Below are positions 34,121-42,672 of a DNA stretch of 64,000 bases, one piece after another. Under the pieces are notes generated by a model, which saw only the letters and a list, made by a program, of their open reading frames with translations, was not told the origin of the DNA and ran no database searches. The stretch lies in the NCBI RefSeq assembly GCF_030063245.1, contig NZ_JASISR010000001.1, positions 34,168-98,167 of the forward strand, written 5' to 3'. Position 1 is the stretch's first letter. Every line of letters starts with the position of its first letter. Source of the DNA: Paenarthrobacter sp. PH39-S1. GTDB lineage: Bacteria > Actinomycetota > Actinomycetes > Actinomycetales > Micrococcaceae. The translations under genes and the position numbers were made by a program.

Positions 34121-35722
34121 TCAGGTAATGAACCGTTCCACAGCGGTAACGGGCCGGATCCGCTCGCTTTCCGGAATGTCTCCGGCGAAGGCGAGCCATT
34201 GGGCGAATTTGTCCCCGCGAGCGATTAATTGCCGGTACATATTGCGGCGCAGCGAACGGACATTGTCCCGGTAGGCCGGGACGTTGATGACGTTGTTCAG
34301 CTCATCCGGGTCCGCGTGCAGATCATAGAACTCGTCGAGCCCCTCCGGGTTTGCGATGTACTTGAAATCGCGATCACGGAGCATCCGCTGGGCGTACGGG
34401 AAGTGGTGTCCATGGAATTCGCACAGGATGTCCTGCCGCCAACCGGCCGGAGTGGTCCCCGCGGCGAGGGGGAGCAGGCTTGAACCACGGATACCGCTGA
34501 CATCGCCGCCGGCGATGTCGATGAAGGTAGCGGTGAAGTCGATCAGCGAGACGAAGTCGTCATTATGCCTTCCGGCCTCACCAGGCACGGCCACAATGGC
34601 AGGAACCTCACCAGGCACGGCCACAATGGCAGGAATACGGTAAATGTCCTCATACATGGCGGGGCCTTTGTCGTTGAGCCGGTGCGCGCCGGTGAACTCG
34701 CCGTGATCGGCCGTGAACATGACGGCGGTGGAGTCTGTGAGCCCGAGTTCATCGAGCACCGCCAAAATTCTGCCGATCTGGTGGTCGATCATCGCCACGT
34801 AACCCCAATAGACCGCCGTGATCTTTTTCCATTGCTCCACACTGAAACAATCCGTCGACCAGTAGTCTGCGTAAGTCTGCTGAACCAGAGGTTTGCCGTT
34901 GAAGGTCTCCGCGAAAGAACCGGGGAGCTCGACGGCGGACGGGTCAACTAAGTCGTACCACTGGCGTGGAATGAGGTATGGCAGGTGCGGTCCAAAGATA
35001 TGGCAGGACAGGAAAAACGGCTCGGCAGGGTCCCCGCCGGCAGGGTCCACGCCTGGAGTCTGCGTGCCTTCAGTCTGCGTGCCGGAACGGCCGACGGCGA
35101 ACTCCCGGAGCTTGGCGATGGTCTGATCCGCCAGATAGGCCTCAAACGTTGCCTCCGTCGGCTGGTCCGTTACCCCCGCGATTAAGTGGCCTTGGCTGCC
35201 ATCAGCACGAGTGGTGTAGATCGGGTCTGAGATATGGAACTGAGGGAAACCGTTGACGGTAAGCCAGCGCGTGTAGCCCGGGTCATCGAAGACATTCAGC
35301 GCTCCGGGCAGGTGCACACCCTCGAAGCCGTAGAACTCAGGGCCGCGGTGCCGCCCCACGTGCCATTTCCCGACATGCCCCAGCCGGTACCCCTGCTCGG
35401 CCAGGGCCGCGGAGAACGTGGGGCTGCCGTCGGGCAGTTCTTCGCGGTGGCCGGAATTCCATTCGTAATTGGCCAGCAACCCATGTTCGAAGGGCTGCAG
35501 ACCGGTCAGCAGGCTGGCGCGGGCGGGAGTGCAGATGGCAGTGGGGGTGTAGGCGCGGTCGAACGTTGTTCCACGTGCAGCCAGAGCGTCGAGGTGGGGC
35601 GTGTGGCTGGTGGTATTTCCGTAACAGCCAAGGGTATCGGTCCGTTGCTGATCCGTCATCAAAAAAAGAATGTTGCGTGGTTTCCCGGGCGTCTGGCTGG
35701 CGGTGAGAGGTGTGTTCTGCAT
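34121..35722 (-). CDS. Sulfatase, Cys type, with internal 10-residue duplication
   Basis: This 533-residue arylsulfatase-like protein has NILFLMTDQQRTDTLGCYG at the N-terminus, formylglycine motif CTPAR (Cys64), GHVGKWHVGRH and FTADHGEFTGAHRLNDKGPAMYED. There is no signal peptide. A perfect 30-base tandem duplication makes PAIVAVPGE appear twice in succession at the surface loop after YRIPAIV. ATG 35722 lies 8 bases after the substrate-binding protein stop, so it is the last gene of the sulfate-ester/sulfonate transporter operon (38502 to 34121). This recalls the ats-type arrangement in which a sulfatase is co-expressed with an importer for sulfate esters. Confidence 0.93.
   Translation of the reverse strand: MQNTPLTASQTPGKPRNILFLMTDQQRTDTLGCYGNTTSHTPHLDALAARGTTFDRAYTPTAICTPARASLLTGLQPFEHGLLANYEWNSGHREELPDGSPTFSAALAEQGYRLGHVGKWHVGRHRGPEFYGFEGVHLPGALNVFDDPGYTRWLTVNGFPQFHISDPIYTTRADGSQGHLIAGVTDQPTEATFEAYLADQTIAKLREFAVGRSGTQTEGTQTPGVDPAGGDPAEPFFLSCHIFGPHLPYLIPRQWYDLVDPSAVELPGSFAETFNGKPLVQQTYADYWSTDCFSVEQWKKITAVYWGYVAMIDHQIGRILAVLDELGLTDSTAVMFTADHGEFTGAHRLNDKGPAMYEDIYRIPAIVAVPGEVPAIVAVPGEAGRHNDDFVSLIDFTATFIDIAGGDVSGIRGSSLLPLAAGTTPAGWRQDILCEFHGHHFPYAQRMLRDRDFKYIANPEGLDEFYDLHADPDELNNVINVPAYRDNVRSLRRNMYRQLIARGDKFAQWLAFAGDIPESERIRPVTAVERFIT
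34576..34635. repeat. Perfect 30-base tandem duplication within a sulfatase gene
   Basis: The 30-base unit at 34576-34605 is repeated exactly at 34606-34635, in frame. It adds a second copy of a ten-residue PAIVAVPGE segment. The absence of any mismatch suggests a recent duplication. Confidence 0.95.
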
Positions 35723-35730
35723 GGGTCGGC

Positions 35731-36750
35731 TTAGCCCTTCGGTGCTGCGACGTAGGCGTCCGCGGTGTAGAAGGACTTGGGATCCTTGACTTCGGGGATC
35801 TTACCGTCGGTCTTGAACTGTTCCTCGAGGGCCTTGAACCACTTGTCGACCGTGCCATTTTTGGTCAGGTCCTCAAGCTCCGCTGAGGTGAAGAGCTTGG
35901 CGACGCCGGCTTGGGCCTTCACATTTTCGGGTTTGAGCTTGAGGAAGGCAGCCGTCGCCGTGATGGTCTTGTCCTGGTTCTCATGCCGGTAATCATTGGC
36001 GGCCTTAATCACGGATAGAAAGCTCTGCGCCAGATCCGCATCCTTGGCTGCCCGTCCGCTCTGTGCAACGAACGTGCTGGGGAAGGTGAATTCGTCGATG
36101 AAATCTTCGTTTTTGACGAGTTCCTTCAGATCCGGTTTGCGCTGTTTAAGGGTGTCAATCAGCGGATACCAGATGGCGGCGCCATCGATCTGGCCGGCGG
36201 CGAAAGCGGAAACAACGGTGCTGGGATCCATCGAAACAATGTCGAAGTCGGACTTACTCAGTCCTGCCTTTTTCAGCGCCAATCCCAGCAGCTGGTCTCC
36301 GGATGTACCGGCCGGAACGCCGACCTTCCTGCCTTTGAGATCCTGCAGAGAATTGAAACCGCTCTGCGCAATTACCCTGTCCGCGTTGGAGACAGAGTTA
36401 ACTGCCCAGATCTCCGCCTTGCCGGATGCCGGCAGCCAGAGCGCACCGGAACCGATGTAGGCGACATCGACGTTGCCTGTGCCCAGCGCCTGGATGGACA
36501 GCGGCCCATTCGTAAACGGAATGTACGCCGGCTTCAAGCCGTTCTTCTCCCAGAGCTTTTCCTGATCAGCGACGGCCATCAGGCCGGCTCCGTTGTAGTC
36601 CGCGATGTAGCCGACCTTGATCTCACTCACGGAGCGCTTGCCGCCGGCATCAGGGGTGGGATCGGCCTTGGAGCAGCCTGCCAGCGCTGCGGTTGCGGCG
36701 GCGCCGAACGCCAGCTGCGCGAATGAACGGCGGGAAAGGTTCGCTCTCAT
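35731..36750 (-). CDS. ABC transporter substrate-binding protein, sulfonate/sulfate-ester/NMT1 type
   Basis: This 339-residue protein has a combined Tat-like and lipoprotein signal (SRRSFAQLAFGAAATAALAGC, lipobox Leu-Ala-Gly-Cys). The body follows SsuA/TauA/NMT1 proteins: IKVGYIADYNGAGLMAV, LSIQALGTGNVDVAYIGSGA, LKGRKVGVPAGTSGDQLLGLALKKAGL and PSTVVSAFAAGQIDGAAIWYP. It binds a small sulfonated, sulfated or similar ligand outside the membrane. It follows the ATPase gene (74-base gap) and precedes the sulfatase by 8 bases. A sulfate ester is the favoured ligand given its neighbours. Confidence 0.9.
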   Translation of the reverse strand: MRANLSRRSFAQLAFGAAATAALAGCSKADPTPDAGGKRSVSEIKVGYIADYNGAGLMAVADQEKLWEKNGLKPAYIPFTNGPLSIQALGTGNVDVAYIGSGALWLPASGKAEIWAVNSVSNADRVIAQSGFNSLQDLKGRKVGVPAGTSGDQLLGLALKKAGLSKSDFDIVSMDPSTVVSAFAAGQIDGAAIWYPLIDTLKQRKPDLKELVKNEDFIDEFTFPSTFVAQSGRAAKDADLAQSFLSVIKAANDYRHENQDKTITATAAFLKLKPENVKAQAGVAKLFTSAELEDLTKNGTVDKWFKALEEQFKTDGKIPEVKDPKSFYTADAYVAAPKG

Positions 36751-36824
36751 GAGGTACTCCTTGTTGCGGTGGTCAGGGTGAATTGCTGTGCTGGTTATTC
36801 GTCGGCGCCGCTGGCGGAACGAAA

Positions 36825-37649
36825 CTATTCGTCGGCGCCTCTGGCGCCAGGCTGGTGGTAGACGGCTTCCCAGACTTTGGCGCGCAGCTGCGCGAATTCG
36901 GGGGAAAGCCGCAGTTCCTCGGTGCGGGGATACGGCAGGTCCACGGTAACGGTCTGATAGATCCGTCCTGGCCTGGCCGCCATAATGATGACGCGGGAGG
37001 CCAGGAAGACTGCCTCGTCGACGTCGTGGGTGACGAACATGACCGTTCGGCGTTCCTTCAGCCAGGTATCCATGAGCTGCTCCTGCATGTGGACCCTGGT
37101 AAGCGCATCCAATGCGCCAAAGGGTTCATCCATCAGCAGGATCTCCGGATTGACAGCGTAGGCGCGGGCGATGGCGCATCGCTGCTTCATGCCGCCGGAA
37201 AGCTCTTTGGGCAGCGCCTGCGCGAAGTCGCTCAGCCCCACCAGCCCTAGATAGTGGTCAACAATGGTTCGCCGTTGCGCTGCCGGTACCTTCTTCAGCT
37301 CGAGCCCGAACTCGACATTCTTTCGCACGGTCAGCCACGGGAAGAGGGCATACTGCTGGAAAATCACGCCGGTGCGCGGGCTGGGTCCCTCCACCCGGCG
37401 CCGGTCAACGAGAACCTCACCGCCGGTGGGCTCCAGGAGCCCGGCGGCGACGTTGAGCAGGGTGGATTTACCGCAGCCGGAAGGGCCAACCACGGTGACG
37501 AACTCGCCGTCGGCGATGTCCAGGCTCACCCCGCCAAGGGCAGTGAAGGTTTCCTTACCGAGTTCAAAATCGTGCCTGACGTCAGCGAATCGGATCATGG
37601 ACAGATCTTCCCCGGTCTGTGGGCTGGTGGGTGCTGCTGTTGCGGACAT
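36825..37649 (-). CDS. ABC transporter ATP-binding protein (SsuB/TauB type)
   Basis: This 274-residue ATPase has Walker A GPSGCGKSTLLN, Q-loop FQQYALFPWLTV, signature LSGGMKQRCAIARA, Walker B LLMDEPFGALD and the H-loop VTHDVDEAVFLA. ALTRVHMQEQLMDTW is typical of the taurine/aliphatic sulfonate/nitrate importer branch. ATG 37649 is 19 bases after the permease stop. The stop codon region is duplicated: a second in-frame GADE-stop copy follows the TAG. Confidence 0.95.
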   Translation of the reverse strand: MSATAAPTSPQTGEDLSMIRFADVRHDFELGKETFTALGGVSLDIADGEFVTVVGPSGCGKSTLLNVAAGLLEPTGGEVLVDRRRVEGPSPRTGVIFQQYALFPWLTVRKNVEFGLELKKVPAAQRRTIVDHYLGLVGLSDFAQALPKELSGGMKQRCAIARAYAVNPEILLMDEPFGALDALTRVHMQEQLMDTWLKERRTVMFVTHDVDEAVFLASRVIIMAARPGRIYQTVTVDLPYPRTEELRLSPEFAQLRAKVWEAVYHQPGARGADE

Positions 37650-37668
37650 GAGGATCCTTTCCTGCCGG

Positions 37669-38502
37669 CTAGCGGCGTTCCTGCCAGCGGGTGAGACGTG
37701 CTTCAGCCAGCAGCAGTATGCGGTCCATGATCAGCCCTAGCACTCCAATGCTGATCAGGCTGACGAAAATAGTCGGCAGGTCATAAAACAACTGCGCTTG
37801 CTGCATGCGGTAGCCCAGGCCGTTGGGCGCCGCTATCAATTCCGCGGCGACGAGGGTGGCCCAGGCAGCGCCCAGCCCAATGCGCATGCCGACCAGAATG
37901 AAGGGTGAGGAGGCCGGGACCACCACGCGCAGGAAAACCGTGAGACTGCCGGCACCCAGGACCCGCGCGGCGTTGATCAGCGTTTTCTCAACTCCGACGA
38001 CCCCTTGGAACGTGGAGATGACGCAGGAGAGGAAGGCTGCCAGGAAGATAACGAAGATCTTGGGGACCTCGCCTATTCCCATCGTCACGATGGCCAGCGG
38101 AATGATGGCCAGCGGCGGAACCGTGCGGAAGAACTGGATGTACGGTTCGACGATGCCGCGCGCAATGCTGTACCAGCCCATCAGGAAGCCCACCGGGATC
38201 GCCAGCAGGCTGCCCAGCAGGAAGCCGGTCAGGACCCGGGCCAGGCTGGCACCCACGTCATCAGCCAGGGTTCCGTTGCGAGCCAGTTCGATCCCCTGAG
38301 CCAGCACTTGGGCGGGTCCGGGGAGTCCTTGGATACCAATCGCCGATACCAGAGCCCATAGGCCGATTCCAGCCGCAACGGACACCACATTCAGCGCCAG
38401 CATGCTCTTCTTTGTCAGCTTGATGGCTGGTTTCTTCCGTTTCCCAACGGCTGGCGTTCCTGCTCGCTCAATTGTCCGTGCTGGGGTTCGTTGACTGACC
38501 AT
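37669..38502 (-). CDS. ABC transporter permease (SsuC/TauC type)
   Basis: This 277-residue permease has about six helices and the EAA-like loop [39 protein letters not shown] characteristic of sulfonate/nitrate/taurine importers. A basic N-terminal tail (residues 1-30) precedes the first helix. It is the first gene of the operon permease-ATPase-binding protein-sulfatase. Its ATG sits at the predicted transcription start, so its mRNA may be leaderless. Confidence 0.93.
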   Translation of the reverse strand: MVSQRTPARTIERAGTPAVGKRKKPAIKLTKKSMLALNVVSVAAGIGLWALVSAIGIQGLPGPAQVLAQGIELARNGTLADDVGASLARVLTGFLLGSLLAIPVGFLMGWYSIARGIVEPYIQFFRTVPPLAIIPLAIVTMGIGEVPKIFVIFLAAFLSCVISTFQGVVGVEKTLINAARVLGAGSLTVFLRVVVPASSPFILVGMRIGLGAAWATLVAAELIAAPNGLGYRMQQAQLFYDLPTIFVSLISIGVLGLIMDRILLLAEARLTRWQERR

Positions 38503-38576
38503 GGAACAAATTTAGGGGGAAACGTGACTTACGTCAACATGATTTACATAAATGGGGTTGACGTTAGTATCAAGAG
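38503..38576. promoter_or_regulatory. Divergent overlapping promoters with a shared inverted repeat
   Basis: The arms ACGTCAAC (38531-38538) and GTTGACGT (38557-38564) form an inverted repeat with an 18-base spacer. On the minus strand TTGACG (38537-38532), 17 bases, TAAATT gives a promoter ending 6 bases before the permease ATG. On the plus strand TTTACA (38543-38548), 16 bases, TAGTAT (38565-38570) gives one ending 6 bases before the ROK ATG. The left arm covers the minus -35 and the right arm lies in the plus spacer, so one regulator could control both. Both transcripts would be leaderless. Confidence 0.7.
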
Positions 38577-39776
38577 ATGACTTCGATTTCACCAGACCCC
38601 GGCACCAGCCCCGCTGAGCGCCTCATGCTGGAGTTCCTCTTCACCCACGGGCCTGCCACCCGCAGCGAGCTCCAACAGCAACTGGGTGTTTCCCGTACCA
38701 CGCTGTCCCAAATAGTTGGGAAGCTATTGGGAAACGGGGTCCTGGAAACCAGCGGGAAGGCGGAGTACGGGACGGGGCGCAACGGCCGCCCCACCCAGCG
38801 GTTGTCCATTAAGGCTGATCTAGGAGCGGCTGTGGGCATCGAACTGGGGCGATCCCGGACCAGTGTGACAGTGGTCGCTCTTGACGGTAGGCCGGTGGAT
38901 CAATTTTCCGTGACAGTATCCAGCGACGCATCCCCGGGAGTGCGGCTCTCCACCGCCGTGGAGTTCTTGGCAGACCTGCTGCAGCAGGGCAGGCTAAACC
39001 GGGCGGCTGTGCTGGGCGTCGGCGTCGGCATTGCGACCCGTCATGACAGTGCCCAGACCGAACGTCCCGATGCCGCTGTCCAAGCTGATCCCGAGGGTCT
39101 TTCACTGGAGCCCTTACGGGCCCTCTTCCGGTCACCGGTCATCTGGGACAACAATATCCGAATGGCAGCCGTTACCGAGCTGGCCGCTGAGGGGGAGCAG
39201 ACAACAACCGGAACTTTGCTGTATGTCATGCTCTCGGCAGGGATCAGCAGTGGGATTCTGCTGGACGGTCGGATCTATCGGGGAACTTTCGGAGCTGCCG
39301 GCGAACTAGGGCACATCTGCGTCGATCCGGCAGGGCCGCAGTGCTGGTGCGGGGCCATCGGGTGCCTTGAAAGCGTATTGGGTACCGGTGCCGTTTTGCG
39401 CGTTGCGTGCGAAGCCGGGCTCGGCACGGCGTCGATAGCCGCACTCAGTAGCGCCATCGGCGCGCCGGACGCCACGGCCGTCCGGCTGGCGACCCAACTC
39501 GGCGGCGTGCTGGGCCAAGCACTGGCAGCCGCGGCCATGCTGCTGGATCCACAGAGCATCGTTCTGACCGGTGACCTGGTCCAGCTGGGAGAACCATTCC
39601 TCGCCGCAGCCGCGGCGCAGTTGCATTCGCGTAGGGCAGCGGTCGGATTGCCCGCGTGCGAAATCCGCGTCACCTCATATTCCGAACACGCCGGCAGTCT
39701 CGGCGCCGCGCAAGCGGCCATCCGTCGTTGGGGAACAGAGCACATCGCCCGTCAAAATCGGTCCGCCCCCAGCTGA
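38577..39776 (+). CDS. ROK family transcriptional regulator
   Basis: This 399-residue protein has a winged HTH at residues about 10-75 (GPATRSELQQQLGVSRTTLSQIVGKLLGNGVLE) and a ROK sugar-kinase-like domain. The zinc motif CWCGAIGCLES (CxCGxxGC) is present. The kinase-domain loops are of the regulator type, so it is most like NagC/XylR/Mlc. It probably senses a sugar or sugar phosphate from the island and represses the divergent sulfate-ester transporter operon through the inverted repeat between them. ATG 38577 has no Shine-Dalgarno, consistent with a leaderless start. Confidence 0.93.
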   Translation: MTSISPDPGTSPAERLMLEFLFTHGPATRSELQQQLGVSRTTLSQIVGKLLGNGVLETSGKAEYGTGRNGRPTQRLSIKADLGAAVGIELGRSRTSVTVVALDGRPVDQFSVTVSSDASPGVRLSTAVEFLADLLQQGRLNRAAVLGVGVGIATRHDSAQTERPDAAVQADPEGLSLEPLRALFRSPVIWDNNIRMAAVTELAAEGEQTTTGTLLYVMLSAGISSGILLDGRIYRGTFGAAGELGHICVDPAGPQCWCGAIGCLESVLGTGAVLRVACEAGLGTASIAALSSAIGAPDATAVRLATQLGGVLGQALAAAAMLLDPQSIVLTGDLVQLGEPFLAAAAAQLHSRRAAVGLPACEIRVTSYSEHAGSLGAAQAAIRRWGTEHIARQNRSAPS

Positions 39777-39811
39777 TCAGCATTCACCGTGCAGCCATTC
39801 GCTTGGCCGTG

Positions 39812-40867
39812 TCAGGGCAGGGCCTGGACCGGTTCCACTGCCGCGGTCCGGAAGCCGCAGTTCCCGCTGGCGGAGTCCGGCGTATTGGAACTGCGGGCGG
39901 CCAACCGGTATCGGTTGCAGTAGGACTCGTGGCACAGGTACGAGCCGCCGCGCATCACTCGTCCGCGTCCGATCGTTGGTCCCTGTGGGTTTGCGATGGT
40001 TCCCGCCGTAGCGCAGGTCCTGTAGTACTTGGGCAGGAACCAGTCGTGGCACCATTCCCAGACATTGCCGCTGGTTTGGTACAGTCCGAAGCCGTTCGGG
40101 GAGTAGCTGTAGACCGGAGCGGTGGTGAGGTATCCGTCGTCGAGCGTGTTCTCGGTGGGGAATGTGCCCTGCCAGATATTGCAGTGGTGCTCCGGCTGTC
40201 CTCCAGGTCCGGTCGGGACCAGGTCGTCGCCCCACGGATACCGGCTTCCGGGGCTGCCGCCGCGCGCAGCGTATTCCCACTGCGCCTCGGTCGGCAGCCG
40301 GCGCCCGGCCCAGGCGCAGTAGGCCAGCGCGTCATTATGGGACACCTGGGTCACCGGATGGTCCGGGATGTCCTGCCACCTGGAGCCTTGGCCCGCGGGA
40401 TGCGCCCAGTCTGCGCCGCGGACGTTGAGCCACCAGGGTGTGCCCGCGGCCGGACCGAGGATGTCCACCCGCGGCGCCTGGACAGCCAGGTGGAAAACCG
40501 CTGAACTGCCGAAGAGCTCAGATTCCGTGCGGAAATCTGTCGAGGAAACGAACCGGGCAAACTCTGCATTGGTCACCGTGGCGGCGGCGATACTGAAGGC
40601 GGTCAGGCGAACCCGATGGACCGGCGTTTCACCGTCGCCGCCGTAGCCCTCGTCGAACGGATCGCCCATCGCAAACTCGCCAGCTGGCAGATGCACATCG
40701 TCCCGGGCTCCGGTTTCGGCAGGCGTGCCGCACGGGGTCGGGGCGCGGCCGGCCGAGGTGAAAGATGCGGTGTCGCTGGACTCGACGGAGTCCAAGGTGT
40801 TGCCGGGCTCGACGGCGGAGCGGGCGGCTGCGGCACCGTCCCGCGCGGGGCTACAGCAACTGGTCAC
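39812..40867 (-). CDS. Formylglycine-generating enzyme (sulfatase activator)
   Basis: This 351-residue FGE-sulfatase (SUMF1) protein oxidises the Cys of CxPxR to formylglycine in sulfatases, using copper and oxygen. The core follows actinobacterial FGE closely: LPAGEFAMGDPFDEGYGGDGE, PWWLNVRGADWAHP, RRLPTEAQWEYAARGG, NVWEWCHDWF and RGGSYLCHESYCNRYR. Cys312 and Cys317 match the copper-binding active-site pair Cys272/Cys277 of the S. coelicolor enzyme. GTG 40867 has AAGGAG upstream. The N-terminal 55 residues are an extra, Cys-containing, low-complexity stretch. No signal peptide is present, matching cytoplasmic sulfatases. It follows a sulfatase gene on the same strand by 130 bases. Confidence 0.96.
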   Translation of the reverse strand: MTSCCSPARDGAAAARSAVEPGNTLDSVESSDTASFTSAGRAPTPCGTPAETGARDDVHLPAGEFAMGDPFDEGYGGDGETPVHRVRLTAFSIAAATVTNAEFARFVSSTDFRTESELFGSSAVFHLAVQAPRVDILGPAAGTPWWLNVRGADWAHPAGQGSRWQDIPDHPVTQVSHNDALAYCAWAGRRLPTEAQWEYAARGGSPGSRYPWGDDLVPTGPGGQPEHHCNIWQGTFPTENTLDDGYLTTAPVYSYSPNGFGLYQTSGNVWEWCHDWFLPKYYRTCATAGTIANPQGPTIGRGRVMRGGSYLCHESYCNRYRLAARSSNTPDSASGNCGFRTAAVEPVQALP

Positions 40868-40997
40868 GGCTTTCTCCTTCCGGTGATTCCGCGGTGCGGA
40901 CAGGGGCGTGCCCCAAGTTAATCATGCCCTGCACGCCGGGCTCCACCCGGCGTGGTAAATGCCCGAACACGGGCCGATCGGGGCCGCTAAACGACAC

Positions 40998-42491
40998 CTA
41001 TTTCGCACTCGATGGGCGCTTGTCACCGGCCGTCCCGTCCCAGTTAGGCGCGGTGAATGCGGCGAGGGGATCGGCTCCCAGGGGTTGGAATTGACCGGCG
41101 CCGGCAACGGGCAGGGCGGCGCCGTCGAAGGCTGCACTGGCATGCTTGCTGAACCAGCGCGCCAGTTCCGCGCGCAGGTCGGCGAGAGTGTCCCCGGCGC
41201 TTGCCTCGTGAATGAGGTTGCTGCGTTCCTGCGGGTCCACGCCCAGGTGGTACAGCTCGTGCGGGCCGTGCGGATACCTGTGTACGTACTTCCACGTTGC
41301 CGTGCGGATCATTCGGACCGGGCCGTATTCGTCATAGACGACGACGGCGCGGGCCGGTGCTGTGCGGCTCACCTCGGCCCGGACAGGCCCGGCCTCGTGG
41401 GCAATCAACCCGGCGAATGACTGTCCGGGCCCATCTTCGAACCCCGACTTATCCAGCCCCGCCAGTTCCAGGATGGTGGCCGCTACGTCGTAGGCGGAGA
41501 GCAACTCCGGGCGAACACTGCCGGCCGCAATATGGCCAGGCCACGTGAAGATGGCAGGGACCTTGACGGAGGAGTCATACATGTTCTGCGGGAACGTTCC
41601 GTTGCCCTTGCCCCAGATGCCATGGTGGCCACAATTGAAACCGTTGTCGGAGGAAAAGATGACCAGCGTGTTCTCCGTCTGCCCCAAGGTCTCCAACCGC
41701 TCCAGCAGGGCGCCAATGCCCGCATCCATGGCGCTGACGGCCGCAAAATAACCCACCAGGGCGGCGCGGACGTCCGCTTCGCCACCGATCGGAATGCCGT
41801 CAACGGTGGGCTGCCAGGGGTGCGCCGGTTCCTGCGGACAGCTCTCGAAGGCGCAGTCGTCGTACAGGGCCTCGAACTCGCGCGGATGCTGACCCTTCCA
41901 TGGCTTGTGCGGCGCCGTGTAATTTACGGCCAGGAAAAACGGGTCCGGTCCGGGGGCCGCGCCGTCAAGAAATGCCAGCGCGTCAGCGGTGATGACGTCA
42001 GTGAGGTAATCGGTCACCGTCTCCCGGCTGCCGTCACGGTACATCGTCGCTTGCCGGTACGGGCTTCCACCGCCCTCTAACCCGTACCAATGCACAAAAC
42101 CTCGCCGGGATGCGTCATTGGCGCCCAGATGCCACTTGCCGGAGAGCCCCAACTGATAGCCGCCCTCGGCCAGCACATCGGTGAACAACGGCTGCCCCGC
42201 CAGATAGTCCGGCGCGTTGGCACCGACCTCGACGCCGGTCAAATAGTCGTGGACTCCGTGCCGCGAGGGGATTTGGCCTGTCATCAGGCTGGCACGTGCC
42301 GGCGAGCAGACCGGGGATACGCAGAAGAAGTTTTCCAGCCGGGTCCCGCGCGCGGCGAGCCCGTCCAGGACAGGTGTCTGGATCTCGTCGCTACCGGCAC
42401 AGCCCAACGCCCACGGGCCCTGATCGTCGCTGAGGACAAAGAGAATGTTTGGACGGACGCGCTCTGACGCGGCAGATTGATTGCTGACCAT
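40998..42491 (-). CDS. Sulfatase, Cys type
   Basis: This 497-residue protein has ILFVLSDDQGPWALGCAG (metal-binding Asp pair), formylglycine motif CSPAR (Cys62), GLSGKWHLGANDASRRGF and FSSDNGFNCGHHGIWGKGNG, which are signatures of the choline-/N-sulfoglucosamine-like sulfatase branch. There is no signal peptide. ATG 42491 has GAAGGA 6 bases upstream; an in-frame start at 42560 lacks one. It shares a strand and probably a transcript with the formylglycine-generating enzyme gene, so enzyme and activator would be made together. Confidence 0.93.
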   Translation of the reverse strand: MVSNQSAASERVRPNILFVLSDDQGPWALGCAGSDEIQTPVLDGLAARGTRLENFFCVSPVCSPARASLMTGQIPSRHGVHDYLTGVEVGANAPDYLAGQPLFTDVLAEGGYQLGLSGKWHLGANDASRRGFVHWYGLEGGGSPYRQATMYRDGSRETVTDYLTDVITADALAFLDGAAPGPDPFFLAVNYTAPHKPWKGQHPREFEALYDDCAFESCPQEPAHPWQPTVDGIPIGGEADVRAALVGYFAAVSAMDAGIGALLERLETLGQTENTLVIFSSDNGFNCGHHGIWGKGNGTFPQNMYDSSVKVPAIFTWPGHIAAGSVRPELLSAYDVAATILELAGLDKSGFEDGPGQSFAGLIAHEAGPVRAEVSRTAPARAVVVYDEYGPVRMIRTATWKYVHRYPHGPHELYHLGVDPQERSNLIHEASAGDTLADLRAELARWFSKHASAAFDGAALPVAGAGQFQPLGADPLAAFTAPNWDGTAGDKRPSSAK

Positions 42492-42672
42492 GGGTCCTTC
42501 ATCAAGTGGGCGAAATGGGTAGCCGGCGCCCGGAATGATCCGTTCCGACGATACAGGCATATCACGCCGTCGGGAGAGGATTTAAGAAGTAGCGCACGAG
42601 TCCACCCTCGGTAAGACTGGAACCGTGGCTGCGGGGCGGTTTGCGCCTGAGGCAAAGACCGGAAGGAGTTAC

